This document shows positions 32,188 to 40,970 of a stretch of DNA of 64,000 nt, in pieces. This DNA is from an uncultured Winogradskyella sp. (lineage in GTDB: Bacteria > Bacteroidota > Bacteroidia > Flavobacteriales > Flavobacteriaceae): NCBI RefSeq assembly GCF_947498005.1, contig NZ_CANMIW010000004.1, forward strand, positions 310,001 to 374,000. The letters are read 5' to 3'. The notes under the pieces are model-generated. The model did not search any database and was not told where the DNA came from. It saw nothing but the letters and a program-made list of their open reading frames with translations. Both the position numbers and the translations under genes were made by a program. Within the stretch, counting starts at the first letter, position 1; every line of letters begins with the position of its first letter.

Positions 32188-32958
32188 TTAAAAATTAGTA
32201 ATTAAATCATCATAGGTTACCAATTTAGAAGTTTCTTCTACATTACCAAGATAATTTTTACCTCTCAGCTTTTCTACTGTATGCGCTTTAAGCTTGTCGC
32301 TAGGAAAAGATGGAATTGGGTTTTTGAAGAAAGCTTCGCTAGATTCATTTTGGTGAAAAGTAAGCCATTTATCTTCTATATCATCTGTTAAAATTAAAGG
32401 CATACGAGGTTCTTTAATTTTCGGATTATTATGAATTTTAGATAGTATTGTATTCCCTTTGGTAGTCACAATTGTGAAAGAATTAAATTTTCCGCCAGTG
32501 TCAGGATCTGTCCATTCGCTCCACAAACCAGCTAGTGCCATAGGCTTTTTGTCTGAGCGTTGTATATAAAAAGGATATAGTTTGTTGTCATAATGATGAT
32601 GCTCGTAAAAACCATCAATATAAATAATGCATCGTTTATCTTTTAGAGAGTCTTTAAACGAAGGTTTGTCATAAATAGTTTCAATACGAGCATTAAGTGT
32701 GCTATTCCAAATTTTTTGCTGCTGTTGTTTGTCTTTTATCCAATGTGGAACTAAACCCCAAGTTGCAACAATAGGAAATTCTGGTGCGTCATTAGTATAA
32801 ATTAATAGTTCTGGATGCGAAAAGCCAGAAGCATGAAAAATGGGTAAATCTGTAAACGGAATTAAATATTCAAGTATTTCTGTAACAGCCGATAAGTCGC
32901 CTTTTCTTTGAGCTCTTTTTAGCTGTGTTTCTGTACTTGCCTTAATATCATAACACAT
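32188..32958 (-). CDS. SRAP-domain DNA-protein crosslink protein (YedK/HMCES-like)
   Basis: 256 aa from the ATG at 32958. The start is decided by chemistry: SRAP proteins need cysteine at position 2, exposed after methionine removal, and this ATG gives MCYDIKAST; an upstream ATG at 33006 would bury it. Other active-site parts are NARIETIYDKPSF, the glutamate in FYEHHHYDN, and IHNNPKIKEPRMPLIL. The protein forms a thiazolidine link to abasic sites in single-stranded DNA and protects them. No SOS box can be claimed upstream. Flanked by unrelated genes. Confidence 0.92.
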   Translation of the reverse strand: MCYDIKASTETQLKRAQRKGDLSAVTEILEYLIPFTDLPIFHASGFSHPELLIYTNDAPEFPIVATWGLVPHWIKDKQQQQKIWNSTLNARIETIYDKPSFKDSLKDKRCIIYIDGFYEHHHYDNKLYPFYIQRSDKKPMALAGLWSEWTDPDTGGKFNSFTIVTTKGNTILSKIHNNPKIKEPRMPLILTDDIEDKWLTFHQNESSEAFFKNPIPSFPSDKLKAHTVEKLRGKNYLGNVEETSKLVTYDDLITNF

Positions 32959-33165
32959 TATATAATCTTTTAAATCGAAACGATGAGGAAAAATCGATAG
33001 CCTCATTTATTTAATGTAAAGCTAAGATTAAAATTCTTTTGTTTTCAAGAGGTCTCAATATTTAAATGGTTTCTAAGCTTATTATATTATTTCTCTGAGT
33101 ATGTTAATTGCATTTTTAATCATAAAATGCTTTAATTTTACATTTAAAATTCTTCTATCAAAGAT

Positions 33166-34305
33166 TTGACTACATACGATTATATAATTTTAGGAGCAGG
33201 TGCATCTGGTTTATTATTAGCATACAGAATGGCTAATGATTCTTTTTTTGATGACAAATCAATTTTAATTATTGATAAAATTAAGGATAAGGGGAATGAT
33301 AGAACGTGGTGCTATTGGGAGGAAGGTGTTGGCGAATGGGACACTATGTTGACTAAAGAATGGTCTAATGTTTTTTTTGGAAGTGATTCATTCTCTAAAA
33401 AAATAACAATTGCTCCATACCGCTACAAAATGATAAGAAGTAAGGATTTTTACGATGAACTTTGGAAAACCCTTTATAAAAAACCGAATATTACATTTAT
33501 TGAGGAAAACGTCGATAGTTTTTTAGAACTAGAAACTGGAGTACAAGTTATAACTGATAAAGTTAATTATTTAGGATCAAAACTGTTTAATAGTATACCT
33601 AATCCGGAAGTATATGCGTCTCAAGAAACGTATCCTTTAATTCATCAGCATTTTGTAGGATGGTTTGTAGAGCTAAAAGAGGATTTTTTTGATGACTCTA
33701 CAGCGACATTTATGGATTTTTCAGTGCCACAAAAAGATAATACACGTTTTATGTATGTCCTGCCAATAAATAATAAACAGGCATTATTTGAGTATACGTT
33801 GTTTTCGGGCGAGTTGTTGCGATTGTCTGAATACGAAGATGGTATTAAAAACTATTTAAATAAAAAAGGAATATTTGAATATAAAATAATAGAAAAAGAA
33901 AAAGGTAATATACCAATGACGTCTTTTAAGTTTTCTGACTTAAATTCTAAGAACATCCTTAATATTGGTACAGCTGGTGGATGGACTAAAGCAAGTACAG
34001 GTTATACGTTTAGTAATACCGCTAAAAAGACGAAGCAAGTCGTTTCTTTTTTGAAACAAGATAATGACTTATCTAAGTTTCATAAGAAAACTAAATTCTG
34101 GTTTTACGATTTAATATTTCTCGATGTTTTAGCCAACAATAATGATGAAGGCGCTTCAATGTTTTCGTCTATGTTTATGAAAGCACATATTAAAACAATT
34201 TTTAAATTTTTGGATGAAGAATCAACATTGATTCAAGATTTAAAAATAATACTGTCAGTGCCACCCAAACGTTTTATTCAAGCGTTTTTTAAAAGACTGT
34301 TTTAA
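33166..34305 (+). CDS. crtY: Lycopene beta-cyclase, TTG start
   Basis: 379 aa of the CrtY/CrtL family. The N-terminal FAD/NAD site is DYIILGAGASGLLLAYR, followed by the family-specific RTWCYWEEG near residue 47 and later FMDFSVPQ, FMYVLPIN and a GTAGGWTKASTGYTF stretch close to the flavin (near residue 275). It closes both ends of lycopene into beta rings to give beta-carotene. Translation seems to begin at TTG 33166, 4 codons before the dinucleotide fold; no ATG would keep that fold. It lies 14 kb from crtI-crtB-crtZ and the pathway is therefore split in the chromosome. Confidence 0.93.
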   Translation: MTTYDYIILGAGASGLLLAYRMANDSFFDDKSILIIDKIKDKGNDRTWCYWEEGVGEWDTMLTKEWSNVFFGSDSFSKKITIAPYRYKMIRSKDFYDELWKTLYKKPNITFIEENVDSFLELETGVQVITDKVNYLGSKLFNSIPNPEVYASQETYPLIHQHFVGWFVELKEDFFDDSTATFMDFSVPQKDNTRFMYVLPINNKQALFEYTLFSGELLRLSEYEDGIKNYLNKKGIFEYKIIEKEKGNIPMTSFKFSDLNSKNILNIGTAGGWTKASTGYTFSNTAKKTKQVVSFLKQDNDLSKFHKKTKFWFYDLIFLDVLANNNDEGASMFSSMFMKAHIKTIFKFLDEESTLIQDLKIILSVPPKRFIQAFFKRLF

Positions 34306-34308
34306 AGG

Positions 34309-34548
34309 TTATTTTGCTGTGTAAACCTGACCACGATGTGGTTTTAGAGCATCTCTAATGGGTTTCATCTCAGACTCAGCAACGACCATAAAAGCTAAAG
34401 TATGCATGTCACTGATGGTTTCAGTTTCAATAATAGTAATATCTAGCTCGTTTAAAGCTACATATTCTTTTAAGTGAATAACATGGTGCTCTGCAGTTTT
34501 ATTGGCTACAGGTCCTCTAAAATCCCAAATCAATTTTAATTGTCGCAT
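34309..34548 (-). CDS. Small conserved hypothetical protein
   Basis: 79 aa, MRQLKLIWDFRGPVANKTAE at the start, with the length and alternating beta-alpha pattern of a ferredoxin-like or ACT-like small fold (LDITIIETETISDMH). Family not recognised. It lies 14 bases downstream of the SRPBCC gene on the same strand and 3 bases from the convergent crtY stop. The tight fit and normal codon use support a real gene. Confidence 0.65.
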   Translation of the reverse strand: MRQLKLIWDFRGPVANKTAEHHVIHLKEYVALNELDITIIETETISDMHTLAFMVVAESEMKPIRDALKPHRGQVYTAK

Positions 34549-34562
34549 GGAGTTAATTTAAA

Positions 34563-35021
34563 TTAGGCGGACTGTAGAATAGAAATTCCGTTTTCAACAA
34601 AATTTTTAAAATTTTTTAAATACGTTTCGGTTTGTTTTTTAAAAGCACCTGGCATAAAAAATAACATAGCACTCATTCTAAAACTAGTAGGTTGGTACTC
34701 GTTTTTTGAAGTCCATTTAGTGTAATTATCTTCTGTAGTATTAAAATAATTTTCTTGTATGTTTCGCACACCTTCTGTAGTATACGAGGCATGATATTCA
34801 TTTGGAAAATTTTGCTTGGTTACGGTTTCAATGACTACTAGCTGGCGTTTACCAAAAGAAAAATTCAATTTCATTTTAGCGCCAAGTTCACTAGGAATAC
34901 CAGAGATATGTTCTGTACTTACTAAACCGTCTTGCCAATGTTTAAGGTTGTCAATGGAATCGAGCTTATTTATAACTTCTGAAATTGGCTTCTTTATTAA
35001 AATTTCAGTGGTGTATTGCAT
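34563..35021 (-). CDS. SRPBCC (START/polyketide-cyclase-like) protein
   Basis: 152 aa from ATG 35021 (MQYTTEILIKKPISEVINKL), the normal N-terminus of SRPBCC proteins; a longer reading from 35108 adds unrelated residues. The helix-grip fold is suggested by WQDGLVSTEHISG, the long central beta strands and an amphipathic C-terminal helix (FKKQTETYLKNFKNFVE). It probably binds a hydrophobic ligand; no specific one is known. The small gene at 34309 follows it. Confidence 0.82.
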   Translation of the reverse strand: MQYTTEILIKKPISEVINKLDSIDNLKHWQDGLVSTEHISGIPSELGAKMKLNFSFGKRQLVVIETVTKQNFPNEYHASYTTEGVRNIQENYFNTTEDNYTKWTSKNEYQPTSFRMSAMLFFMPGAFKKQTETYLKNFKNFVENGISILQSA

Positions 35022-35191
35022 TACGAGGGATTTTAACCAAATGTAAAAAAACAAAGAGCAATTATTTTGATAAATCGACGTTCTTAATGTTTTATTTGTT
35101 AAAATCAACGTTAAACTATAAGAGTTGTTAAACTAGTATGATTTTTACTACGTATCTAGCAATTATAGTTCAACATTGCGTTTTATTCATC

Positions 35192-35221
35192 TTGCTAAAT
35201 TAGCTATTTATGTTATTTTTG
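35192..35221 (+). promoter_or_regulatory. Bacteroidota-type promoter of the PPIase operon
   Basis: TTG at 35192-35194 and TATTTTTG at 35214-35221 are separated by exactly 19 bases, the canonical TTG-N19-TAnnTTTG. Transcription would begin near 35228, about 50 bases upstream of the ATG at 35279. That excludes the upstream in-frame ATG at 35210 as translation start. Confidence 0.75.
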
Positions 35222-35278
35222 CTCAGTTTGAAAAAAACAATAGTGTTCTACATTAAATTCAGATTAAAAATAGATGGC

Positions 35279-37228
35279 ATGAAGTCGATAAAATTAAAAT
35301 GTTTACTTGTATTCATATTTGCGCTTAACGTAACTTTTGCTCAAGACAAAGACGACGTATTAATTAACGTTGGTGGTAATCCTGTGATGGCATCAGAGTT
35401 TTTACGTGTATATAACAAAAATCTCGATTTAGTAAAGGATGAAAGTCAAAAAGATATTGATGGATATTTAAAATTATTTACTGAATATCAATTAAAATTA
35501 AATGAGGCTAAGCGTCTTAAATTAAATGAAGACAAAAAATACCAACGTGAGTTTTCTAGATATAAAAAGCAACTGATTAAAAACTATATTTCAGAAAATA
35601 AAGTTACTGATGAGTTAGTGAAAGAAGCTTATGACCGTAGTAATATTGATATTAAAGCGGCTCATATTCTAGTAAGATTAGACGCTACTGCAAAGGACAC
35701 TATCGCTGCATACAACCAAGTATTAGATTTAAGAAAACGCGCGTTGAGTGAAGGGTTTGACAATGTGAAAACGAAAATGCACAATGGCGAAACTATTTTT
35801 ATTGAGGACTTAGGATATTTTTCCGCCTTTAAAATGGTGTATGATTTTGAAACCGCTGCGTTTAATACACCAGTTGGCGAAATCTCAATGCCATTTAGAA
35901 CACAATTTGGCTACCACGTGGTTAAAGTTATGGATAATAGACTATCTAGAGGAACTGTGACAGCAGCTCATATAATGATTAAGTCTGAGCAAAAAGATAG
36001 CTTACTAAATCCTGAAGAACGTATTAATACCATTTATAAAAAATTAAATCAAGGTGAAAGTTTCGAAGCTTTAGCAAAGCAATTCTCTGAAGATAAGAGT
36101 TCAGCAAAAAATGGAGGAAAAATCACTCCATTTAAAAGTGGTCAATTGAGTTCTATTAAATTTGAAGATGAAGCATTTGGATTAATGAATGATGGAGACA
36201 TTAGTAAACCGTTTAAAACGGATTATGGTTGGCACATTGTAAAACGTTTAGAATTAAAACCAATTCCTCCATTTGAAGACGTAAAGGCATCTTTTGTGCA
36301 ACGCGTTAAAAGAGACTCTAGATCTAAGCTTATAAATGAAGCCATGGTTGCTAAACTTAAGAGAAAGTATAAAATCAATTATAATGCAGACGCGAAATCT
36401 TATTTTGTAAAAGCATTGACGGATGACTATTATAATAGAGCTTGGGATTTGCCAACAGACCTTAAAGAAGATGAACCTGTTTTTACAATAAATAACAGAG
36501 CGTTTACGTATTTAGCTTTTGGAAATCATTTAAAGAATGCACAACGTTTATACGCTAATAATAAACTGCCATTAGCTGCTATTGTTGATAAGGAATTTGA
36601 GAATTTCTTTGAATCTTCAATTTTTAAATACAGAGAAGAGAATTTAGAAACAGAAAATCCGGAGTATGCTAATATATTAAAAGAGTATAGAGACGGACTT
36701 TTGTTGTTTGACCTTATGGAAAAAGAAATTTGGAATAAGGCGTCTAAAGATACTTTAGGTTTAGATAATTTCTATGAAAACAATAAAGCTAATTACACTT
36801 GGAATGATAGAGTAGATGTTTTGATTGCAACAACATCAGACGAATCTAAATTGAAAAAACTAAGGAAATTAATGAAAAAAGGAAAGTCTGAAACTGAGAT
36901 TTCCGAAGCTTTAAATTCTGAAGATAAACTCAATGTGATTTTTACAAAAGGGATTTATAATTTAGATAATCCTGTATTGCCATCAGATTTTGTAGCAGAA
37001 CAAGGTGTTTCTGATGTTTACAATAATCATAACGAGGCATTTCATATTATTAATGTGAAAGAAGTTCTTCCTGCAAGAATTAAAACTTTAGAAGAAGCCA
37101 AAGGAAATGTAATCAATGACTACCAAACCGAAATAGAAAATAACTGGATTAAGGATTTATATAAGCGATACAAAGTAGAAGTTAATGAAGAGGTGCTTAA
37201 TTCTATTAAATCTAAAATTGGCAACTAA
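35279..37228 (+). CDS. Periplasmic peptidyl-prolyl isomerase, SurA/PpiC type, two parvulin domains
   Basis: 649 aa with a signal peptide (MKSIKLKCLLVFIFALNVTFAQ). Two parvulin modules are visible: IKAAHILVRLD...GYHVVKVMD (residues about 120-225) and TAAHIMIKSE...GWHIVKRLE (about 225-325); the second has the more typical SFEALAKQFSEDKSSAKNGG. The remaining 300 residues are helical, like other long Bacteroidota SurA-like proteins. It should help fold or escort outer-membrane proteins in the periplasm. First gene of a four-gene unit with two further PPIase-like proteins and a MoxR ATPase. Confidence 0.92.
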   Translation: MKSIKLKCLLVFIFALNVTFAQDKDDVLINVGGNPVMASEFLRVYNKNLDLVKDESQKDIDGYLKLFTEYQLKLNEAKRLKLNEDKKYQREFSRYKKQLIKNYISENKVTDELVKEAYDRSNIDIKAAHILVRLDATAKDTIAAYNQVLDLRKRALSEGFDNVKTKMHNGETIFIEDLGYFSAFKMVYDFETAAFNTPVGEISMPFRTQFGYHVVKVMDNRLSRGTVTAAHIMIKSEQKDSLLNPEERINTIYKKLNQGESFEALAKQFSEDKSSAKNGGKITPFKSGQLSSIKFEDEAFGLMNDGDISKPFKTDYGWHIVKRLELKPIPPFEDVKASFVQRVKRDSRSKLINEAMVAKLKRKYKINYNADAKSYFVKALTDDYYNRAWDLPTDLKEDEPVFTINNRAFTYLAFGNHLKNAQRLYANNKLPLAAIVDKEFENFFESSIFKYREENLETENPEYANILKEYRDGLLLFDLMEKEIWNKASKDTLGLDNFYENNKANYTWNDRVDVLIATTSDESKLKKLRKLMKKGKSETEISEALNSEDKLNVIFTKGIYNLDNPVLPSDFVAEQGVSDVYNNHNEAFHIINVKEVLPARIKTLEEAKGNVINDYQTEIENNWIKDLYKRYKVEVNEEVLNSIKSKIGN

Positions 37229-37238
37229 ACCTATTTTT

Positions 37239-38090
37239 TTGAAGCAAACGTTTTACATACTAATTTTGGGTTTATTTCTTACGAGCTGTGATTTTTTTAA
37301 AAAATCTGATGATCGTGAGCCTGTTGCTAGAGTCAATGACACTTATCTTTATAAGGAAGATATTGCGGATATAGTGCCAAAAGGCGCTTCAAAAGAAGAT
37401 AGCACTTTAATGGTTAATGCATATGTAAATCGTTGGGCAAGACAATTACTTTTAATGGATGGTGCTTTGGTTAACTTATCTGAAGAAAAACAAAACAGCT
37501 ATTCAAGATTAGTAGAACAATATAAAACAGATTTATACACAAAGGCATATTTAGAAGGTTTAGTAAAAAAGAACATTGACAGCGTTGTGAAACCTGATGA
37601 AGCTAAACTTTTTTATGAAGCCAATAAAGAATCCTTTAAACTCAATGACGACCTTATTCAATTAAGATACATTAGTTTACCTCTAAACCCAGTGAATTTA
37701 GATTCAATTAGAAAAAGATTTAAACGATTTAAAGCCAAGGATAAGAGGTATTTAGATTCAATATCTGTACAGTTTAAATCGTATTTGTTAAATGATTCGC
37801 TTTGGGTAAAGCTCAACCATGTAGCAGAAAAGATTCCTATCATAACAGATGCTAATAAAAATCAATTGTTAAAAAAATCTAATTATTTACAACTCAAAGA
37901 TTCATTAAACCTATATTTGATGCAAGTTAATGACGTGCGCCTTCAAAACGATTACGCACCTATGAATTATGTGAATTCATCGATTAAAAAAATTGTTATA
38001 AACAAGAGGAAATTAGAGCTCATCAAGCAACTCGAAAATGATATTACAAAAGATGCTATTAAAAACAATCAATTCCAAATTTATAAATAA
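37239..38090 (+). CDS. SurA-like lipoprotein, TTG start
   Basis: 283 aa. From TTG at 37239 it has a clean lipoprotein signal (FYILILGLFLTSC, cysteine at residue 16); an ATG at 37185 inside the preceding gene would add 18 residues before it. Residues about 25-170 resemble the SurA N-terminal chaperone helices (REPVARVNDTYLYKEDIADIVPKG), but no parvulin active-site motifs (ARHIL, GWH) follow. So it is likely a membrane-anchored chaperone without isomerase activity. The start lies 10 bases after the previous stop, and the next gene begins 37-52 bases before its end. Confidence 0.85.
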   Translation: MKQTFYILILGLFLTSCDFFKKSDDREPVARVNDTYLYKEDIADIVPKGASKEDSTLMVNAYVNRWARQLLLMDGALVNLSEEKQNSYSRLVEQYKTDLYTKAYLEGLVKKNIDSVVKPDEAKLFYEANKESFKLNDDLIQLRYISLPLNPVNLDSIRKRFKRFKAKDKRYLDSISVQFKSYLLNDSLWVKLNHVAEKIPIITDANKNQLLKKSNYLQLKDSLNLYLMQVNDVRLQNDYAPMNYVNSSIKKIVINKRKLELIKQLENDITKDAIKNNQFQIYK

Positions 38091-39492
38091 AGCAACGTTA
38101 ATCGTTTGCCTTTTGTCCGTTAGCTTTATTAACGCACAAGAAATTATTGATGAAGACCAACCAGTAAAAGAACAGGTTGCAGATAGTGTTGTAAACAAAA
38201 CACGTATTAAAGCAGATGGCGTTGCTGCTGTTGTTGGAGATTTTATTCTACTAGAATCAGATTTAGATAGAGAAATTGAGCAGTTAAAAGCACAAGGTGC
38301 TGATTTAAGTGATTATACAAGATGTGAGCTTTTTGGTAGTTTATTAGAAAGCAAATTATACGCGCACCAAGCCATTCAAGATAGTGTTATTGTAAATGAG
38401 TTACAAATTCAAAGTAGAGTAGATCAACAATTTCAAGGTATTTTAGGTCAATTAAATGGCGATTTACAGAAAATGTTAGAATACTATAAGAAAGATACAG
38501 AGCAGGCTTTAAGAGATGAAATGTATGAAATCAATAAAAACAATTACTTGGCTCAAGAAATGCAAGCTAAAGTAACAGCAGATATTGAGGTTACACCAGA
38601 GGAAGTTCGTACCTTTTTTAATGACATACCTAAAGAAGAAAGACCAACGTTTGGTACAGAGTTAAAATTAGCTCAAATCGTTGTTATACCAGAGGTAACA
38701 GAGGATGCGAAACAAGCTGTTATTGATAAACTTAAAGGATTTAAAAAAGATATTGAAGAGAATAATTCTAGCTTTACAACCAAAGTATTGTTTTATACAG
38801 AAGATACAGCGTCTAAACGTGATGGTGGTAAATACACATTGAACAGAAAACAACCAAGAATGGTTAAAGAGTTTAGAGATGTTGCTTTCTCTTTACAAGA
38901 AGGCGAAATTTCAGAGCCTTTTGAAACTGATTTTGGTTACCATATAATATTGTTAGAAAAAGTTAGAGGACAAGAATATGATGTAAGACATATTTTATTG
39001 CGCCCAGAAATAACTCAAGATGCGATTAAAAAAGCTAATGATGAAATAAAAGAAGTTAGAGCGAAGATCATAGATGGTACACTTACATTTGCTGAAGCAG
39101 CTAGAGAGTTTAGTGATGAAGTTGAAACTAAATTTGAAGGTGGTCAATTAACAAATCCTACAACGCAAGATTTTAATTTTGAATTAACACGTATGGAGCC
39201 AGAATTATACTCTCAAATTCAAGATTTAAAAGACGGAGAGATAAGTGAGGTTTTACAAGATGAAGATCGTGTAAATAGTATTAAATTCAAAATTTTAACG
39301 GTTACAGACCGTATTGATGATCATGAAGCAGACTTCGCAAAAGATTATTTAAAAATTAAAAATTTAGCATTACAAGACAAGCAAATTAAAGCAGTTGCAA
39401 AATGGCAAAAAGAAACCATTGCTGATACTTACATTAAAATTAATGGTGAGTATAGAGAATGTGATTTTCAAAGTAACTGGTTAAAAAAGTAG
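38038..39492 (+). CDS. SurA-type periplasmic chaperone/PPIase
   Basis: 484 aa from ATG 38038 (or 479 from ATG 38053; both sit inside the previous gene). A signal peptide (LIVCLLSVSFINAQ) precedes the SurA N-domain (GVAAVVGDFILLESDLDREI) and two parvulin domains: LAQIVVIP...FGYHIILLEK near residues 215-310 and YDVRHILLRP...LTFAEAAREFSDE near 315-410. The last 55 residues contain WQKETIADTYIKINGEYREC, as in other Bacteroidota SurA proteins. It guides outer-membrane barrels to the BAM complex. Overlap with the upstream gene points to coupled translation. Confidence 0.92.
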   Translation: MILQKMLLKTINSKFINKATLIVCLLSVSFINAQEIIDEDQPVKEQVADSVVNKTRIKADGVAAVVGDFILLESDLDREIEQLKAQGADLSDYTRCELFGSLLESKLYAHQAIQDSVIVNELQIQSRVDQQFQGILGQLNGDLQKMLEYYKKDTEQALRDEMYEINKNNYLAQEMQAKVTADIEVTPEEVRTFFNDIPKEERPTFGTELKLAQIVVIPEVTEDAKQAVIDKLKGFKKDIEENNSSFTTKVLFYTEDTASKRDGGKYTLNRKQPRMVKEFRDVAFSLQEGEISEPFETDFGYHIILLEKVRGQEYDVRHILLRPEITQDAIKKANDEIKEVRAKIIDGTLTFAEAAREFSDEVETKFEGGQLTNPTTQDFNFELTRMEPELYSQIQDLKDGEISEVLQDEDRVNSIKFKILTVTDRIDDHEADFAKDYLKIKNLALQDKQIKAVAKWQKETIADTYIKINGEYRECDFQSNWLKK

Positions 39493-39497
39493 AATAT

Positions 39498-40451
39498 ATG
39501 TCTGATGTTGTTAAAATTGAAAACTTTGTTAAGAAATTTGCTGCGCTTAAACAAGAAGTAGCAAAGGTAATTATAGGTCAAGATGAAGTTGTAAACCAAA
39601 TTTTGATTTCAATTTTTTCTGGTGGACATTCACTATTAATAGGTGTTCCTGGTTTAGCAAAGACATTAATGGTAAATACCATTGCACAAGCTTTGGGTCT
39701 CGACTTTAAGCGTATTCAGTTTACACCAGATTTAATGCCAAGTGATATCTTAGGGAGTGAGATTTTAGATGAAAATAGACAGTTTAAATTTATTAAAGGT
39801 CCTATTTTCTCTAATATCATTTTAGCAGATGAGATAAATAGAACACCACCTAAAACGCAAGCCGCATTATTAGAAGCAATGCAAGAACGCTCAGTAACGG
39901 TTGCTGGTCATCAATATAAATTAAGTTTACCCTATTTTGTCTTAGCGACACAAAACCCAATTGAGCAAGAAGGAACTTACCCTTTGCCAGAAGCCCAGTT
40001 AGACCGTTTTATGTTTGCGATTAATCTAAAATATCCTTCATTTCAAGAAGAGGTGGATGTTGTAAAAGCAACCACAACTGATATTAAAATGACTGTAAAT
40101 TCTTTGTTTACGTCAGATGAAATTATAGATTTTCAAAACGTAATTCGTCGTATACCTGTAGCAGATAATGTTATTGAATATGCCGTGTCATTGGTGGCTA
40201 AAACTAGGCCAAAAGAAAATACTGCAGCAGATATTGTAAAGGAGTTTGTAGATTGGGGAGCAGGACCAAGAGCTTCACAAAATTTAATTTTAGCAGCTAA
40301 AACACATGCCGCAACGAATGGGAAATTCTCTCCAGATATTGAAGATATTCAAGCAGTGGCAACAGGGATTCTAAGACACAGAATTATTAAAAACTACAAG
40401 GCCGAAGCGGAAGGTGTCACTGACGAGAAGATTATTCAGAGTTTGTTTTAG
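39498..40451 (+). CDS. MoxR-family AAA ATPase
   Basis: 317 aa with Walker A GVPGLAKT near residue 53, Walker B ILADEINRTPPKTQAALLEAM near residue 112, and sensor motifs VLATQNPIEQEGTYPLPEAQLDRF. Related to MoxR ATPases that prime partner proteins with von Willebrand domains for metal insertion or envelope stress; the usual BatA/BatB/DUF58 partner genes are not next to it, so its partner is not visible here. It is 5 bases after the SurA gene; a small frameshifted membrane-protein gene starts right at its stop. Confidence 0.93.
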   Translation: MSDVVKIENFVKKFAALKQEVAKVIIGQDEVVNQILISIFSGGHSLLIGVPGLAKTLMVNTIAQALGLDFKRIQFTPDLMPSDILGSEILDENRQFKFIKGPIFSNIILADEINRTPPKTQAALLEAMQERSVTVAGHQYKLSLPYFVLATQNPIEQEGTYPLPEAQLDRFMFAINLKYPSFQEEVDVVKATTTDIKMTVNSLFTSDEIIDFQNVIRRIPVADNVIEYAVSLVAKTRPKENTAADIVKEFVDWGAGPRASQNLILAAKTHAATNGKFSPDIEDIQAVATGILRHRIIKNYKAEAEGVTDEKIIQSLF

Positions 40452-40650
40452 ATGAAACTAAAAAACTTTACAGGAACAATTCTGATATTCCTTATTGGAT
40501 TGTATAATCACTAAACTTGGAATTGGTTCAGCAGCAGCTGCTGGAAGTATAAGAGGTGGTGCTCTTTTCTTAATTATAGGAAGTTGTATTGAATTATTCG
40601 CGGCTATTATTGCTTTCTTTAAGGTATATAATTATTATAGAAAAGAATAA
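40452..40650 (+). pseudogene. Small two-helix membrane protein, split by a frameshift
   Basis: An ATG overlapping nothing (TAGATG) begins MKLKNFTGTILIFLIGLYNH and stops after 20 codons at 40514. In the frame one base further on (codons from about 40498), the text continues as IITKLGIGSAAAAGSIRGGA and LFLIIGSCIELFAAIIAFFK, ending YYRKE at 40650. Joined, the parts make about 65 residues with two membrane segments, a typical small membrane protein. The shift lies near 40497-40503 (GGATTGTATAATC). It is a single-base mutation, a sequencing error or a recoding site; not decidable here. Confidence 0.65.
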
Positions 40651-40970
40651 AACTACCTATTTATTGCGATGTCATTCTAGTAATATTTTTGAAGTTGAAT
40701 TAGTTGTTAAAACTAAAATTTTGGTTTGATTTTTCATCTATTTATAATGGTTATTATTAAATAGTTATAATTTATAATTACTCAAATTTTGAATTATTGT
40801 TAAATTATTGATTTTGTGTACTTTTTTTTGTTAAAAACTTAATTAACATCAATAAAGTTTGCTAAATAATGTATTGTTTTCATTAGGCTTCCTATTTCAT
40901 TACATATTTTTAAATCCTCTATAAAATGTGTAGATTTGTGTCCTTTTTAAAAAGAAATAACTCTACTTAT
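40651..40970. other. Gap of 320 bases before acnB
   Basis: AT-rich sequence with no ORF or convincing terminator. It contains the likely acnB promoter at 40931-40938. Runs of A and T near 40720-40830 have no repeated or dyad pattern that I can see. Confidence 0.6.
40931..40938 (+). promoter_or_regulatory. Candidate -7 box for acnB
   Basis: TAGATTTG fits TAnnTTTG. The expected -33 position reads TTT. Transcription would start near 40945, leaving a leader of about 26 bases before ATG 40971, which rules out the earlier in-frame ATG at 40926. Confidence 0.45.
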
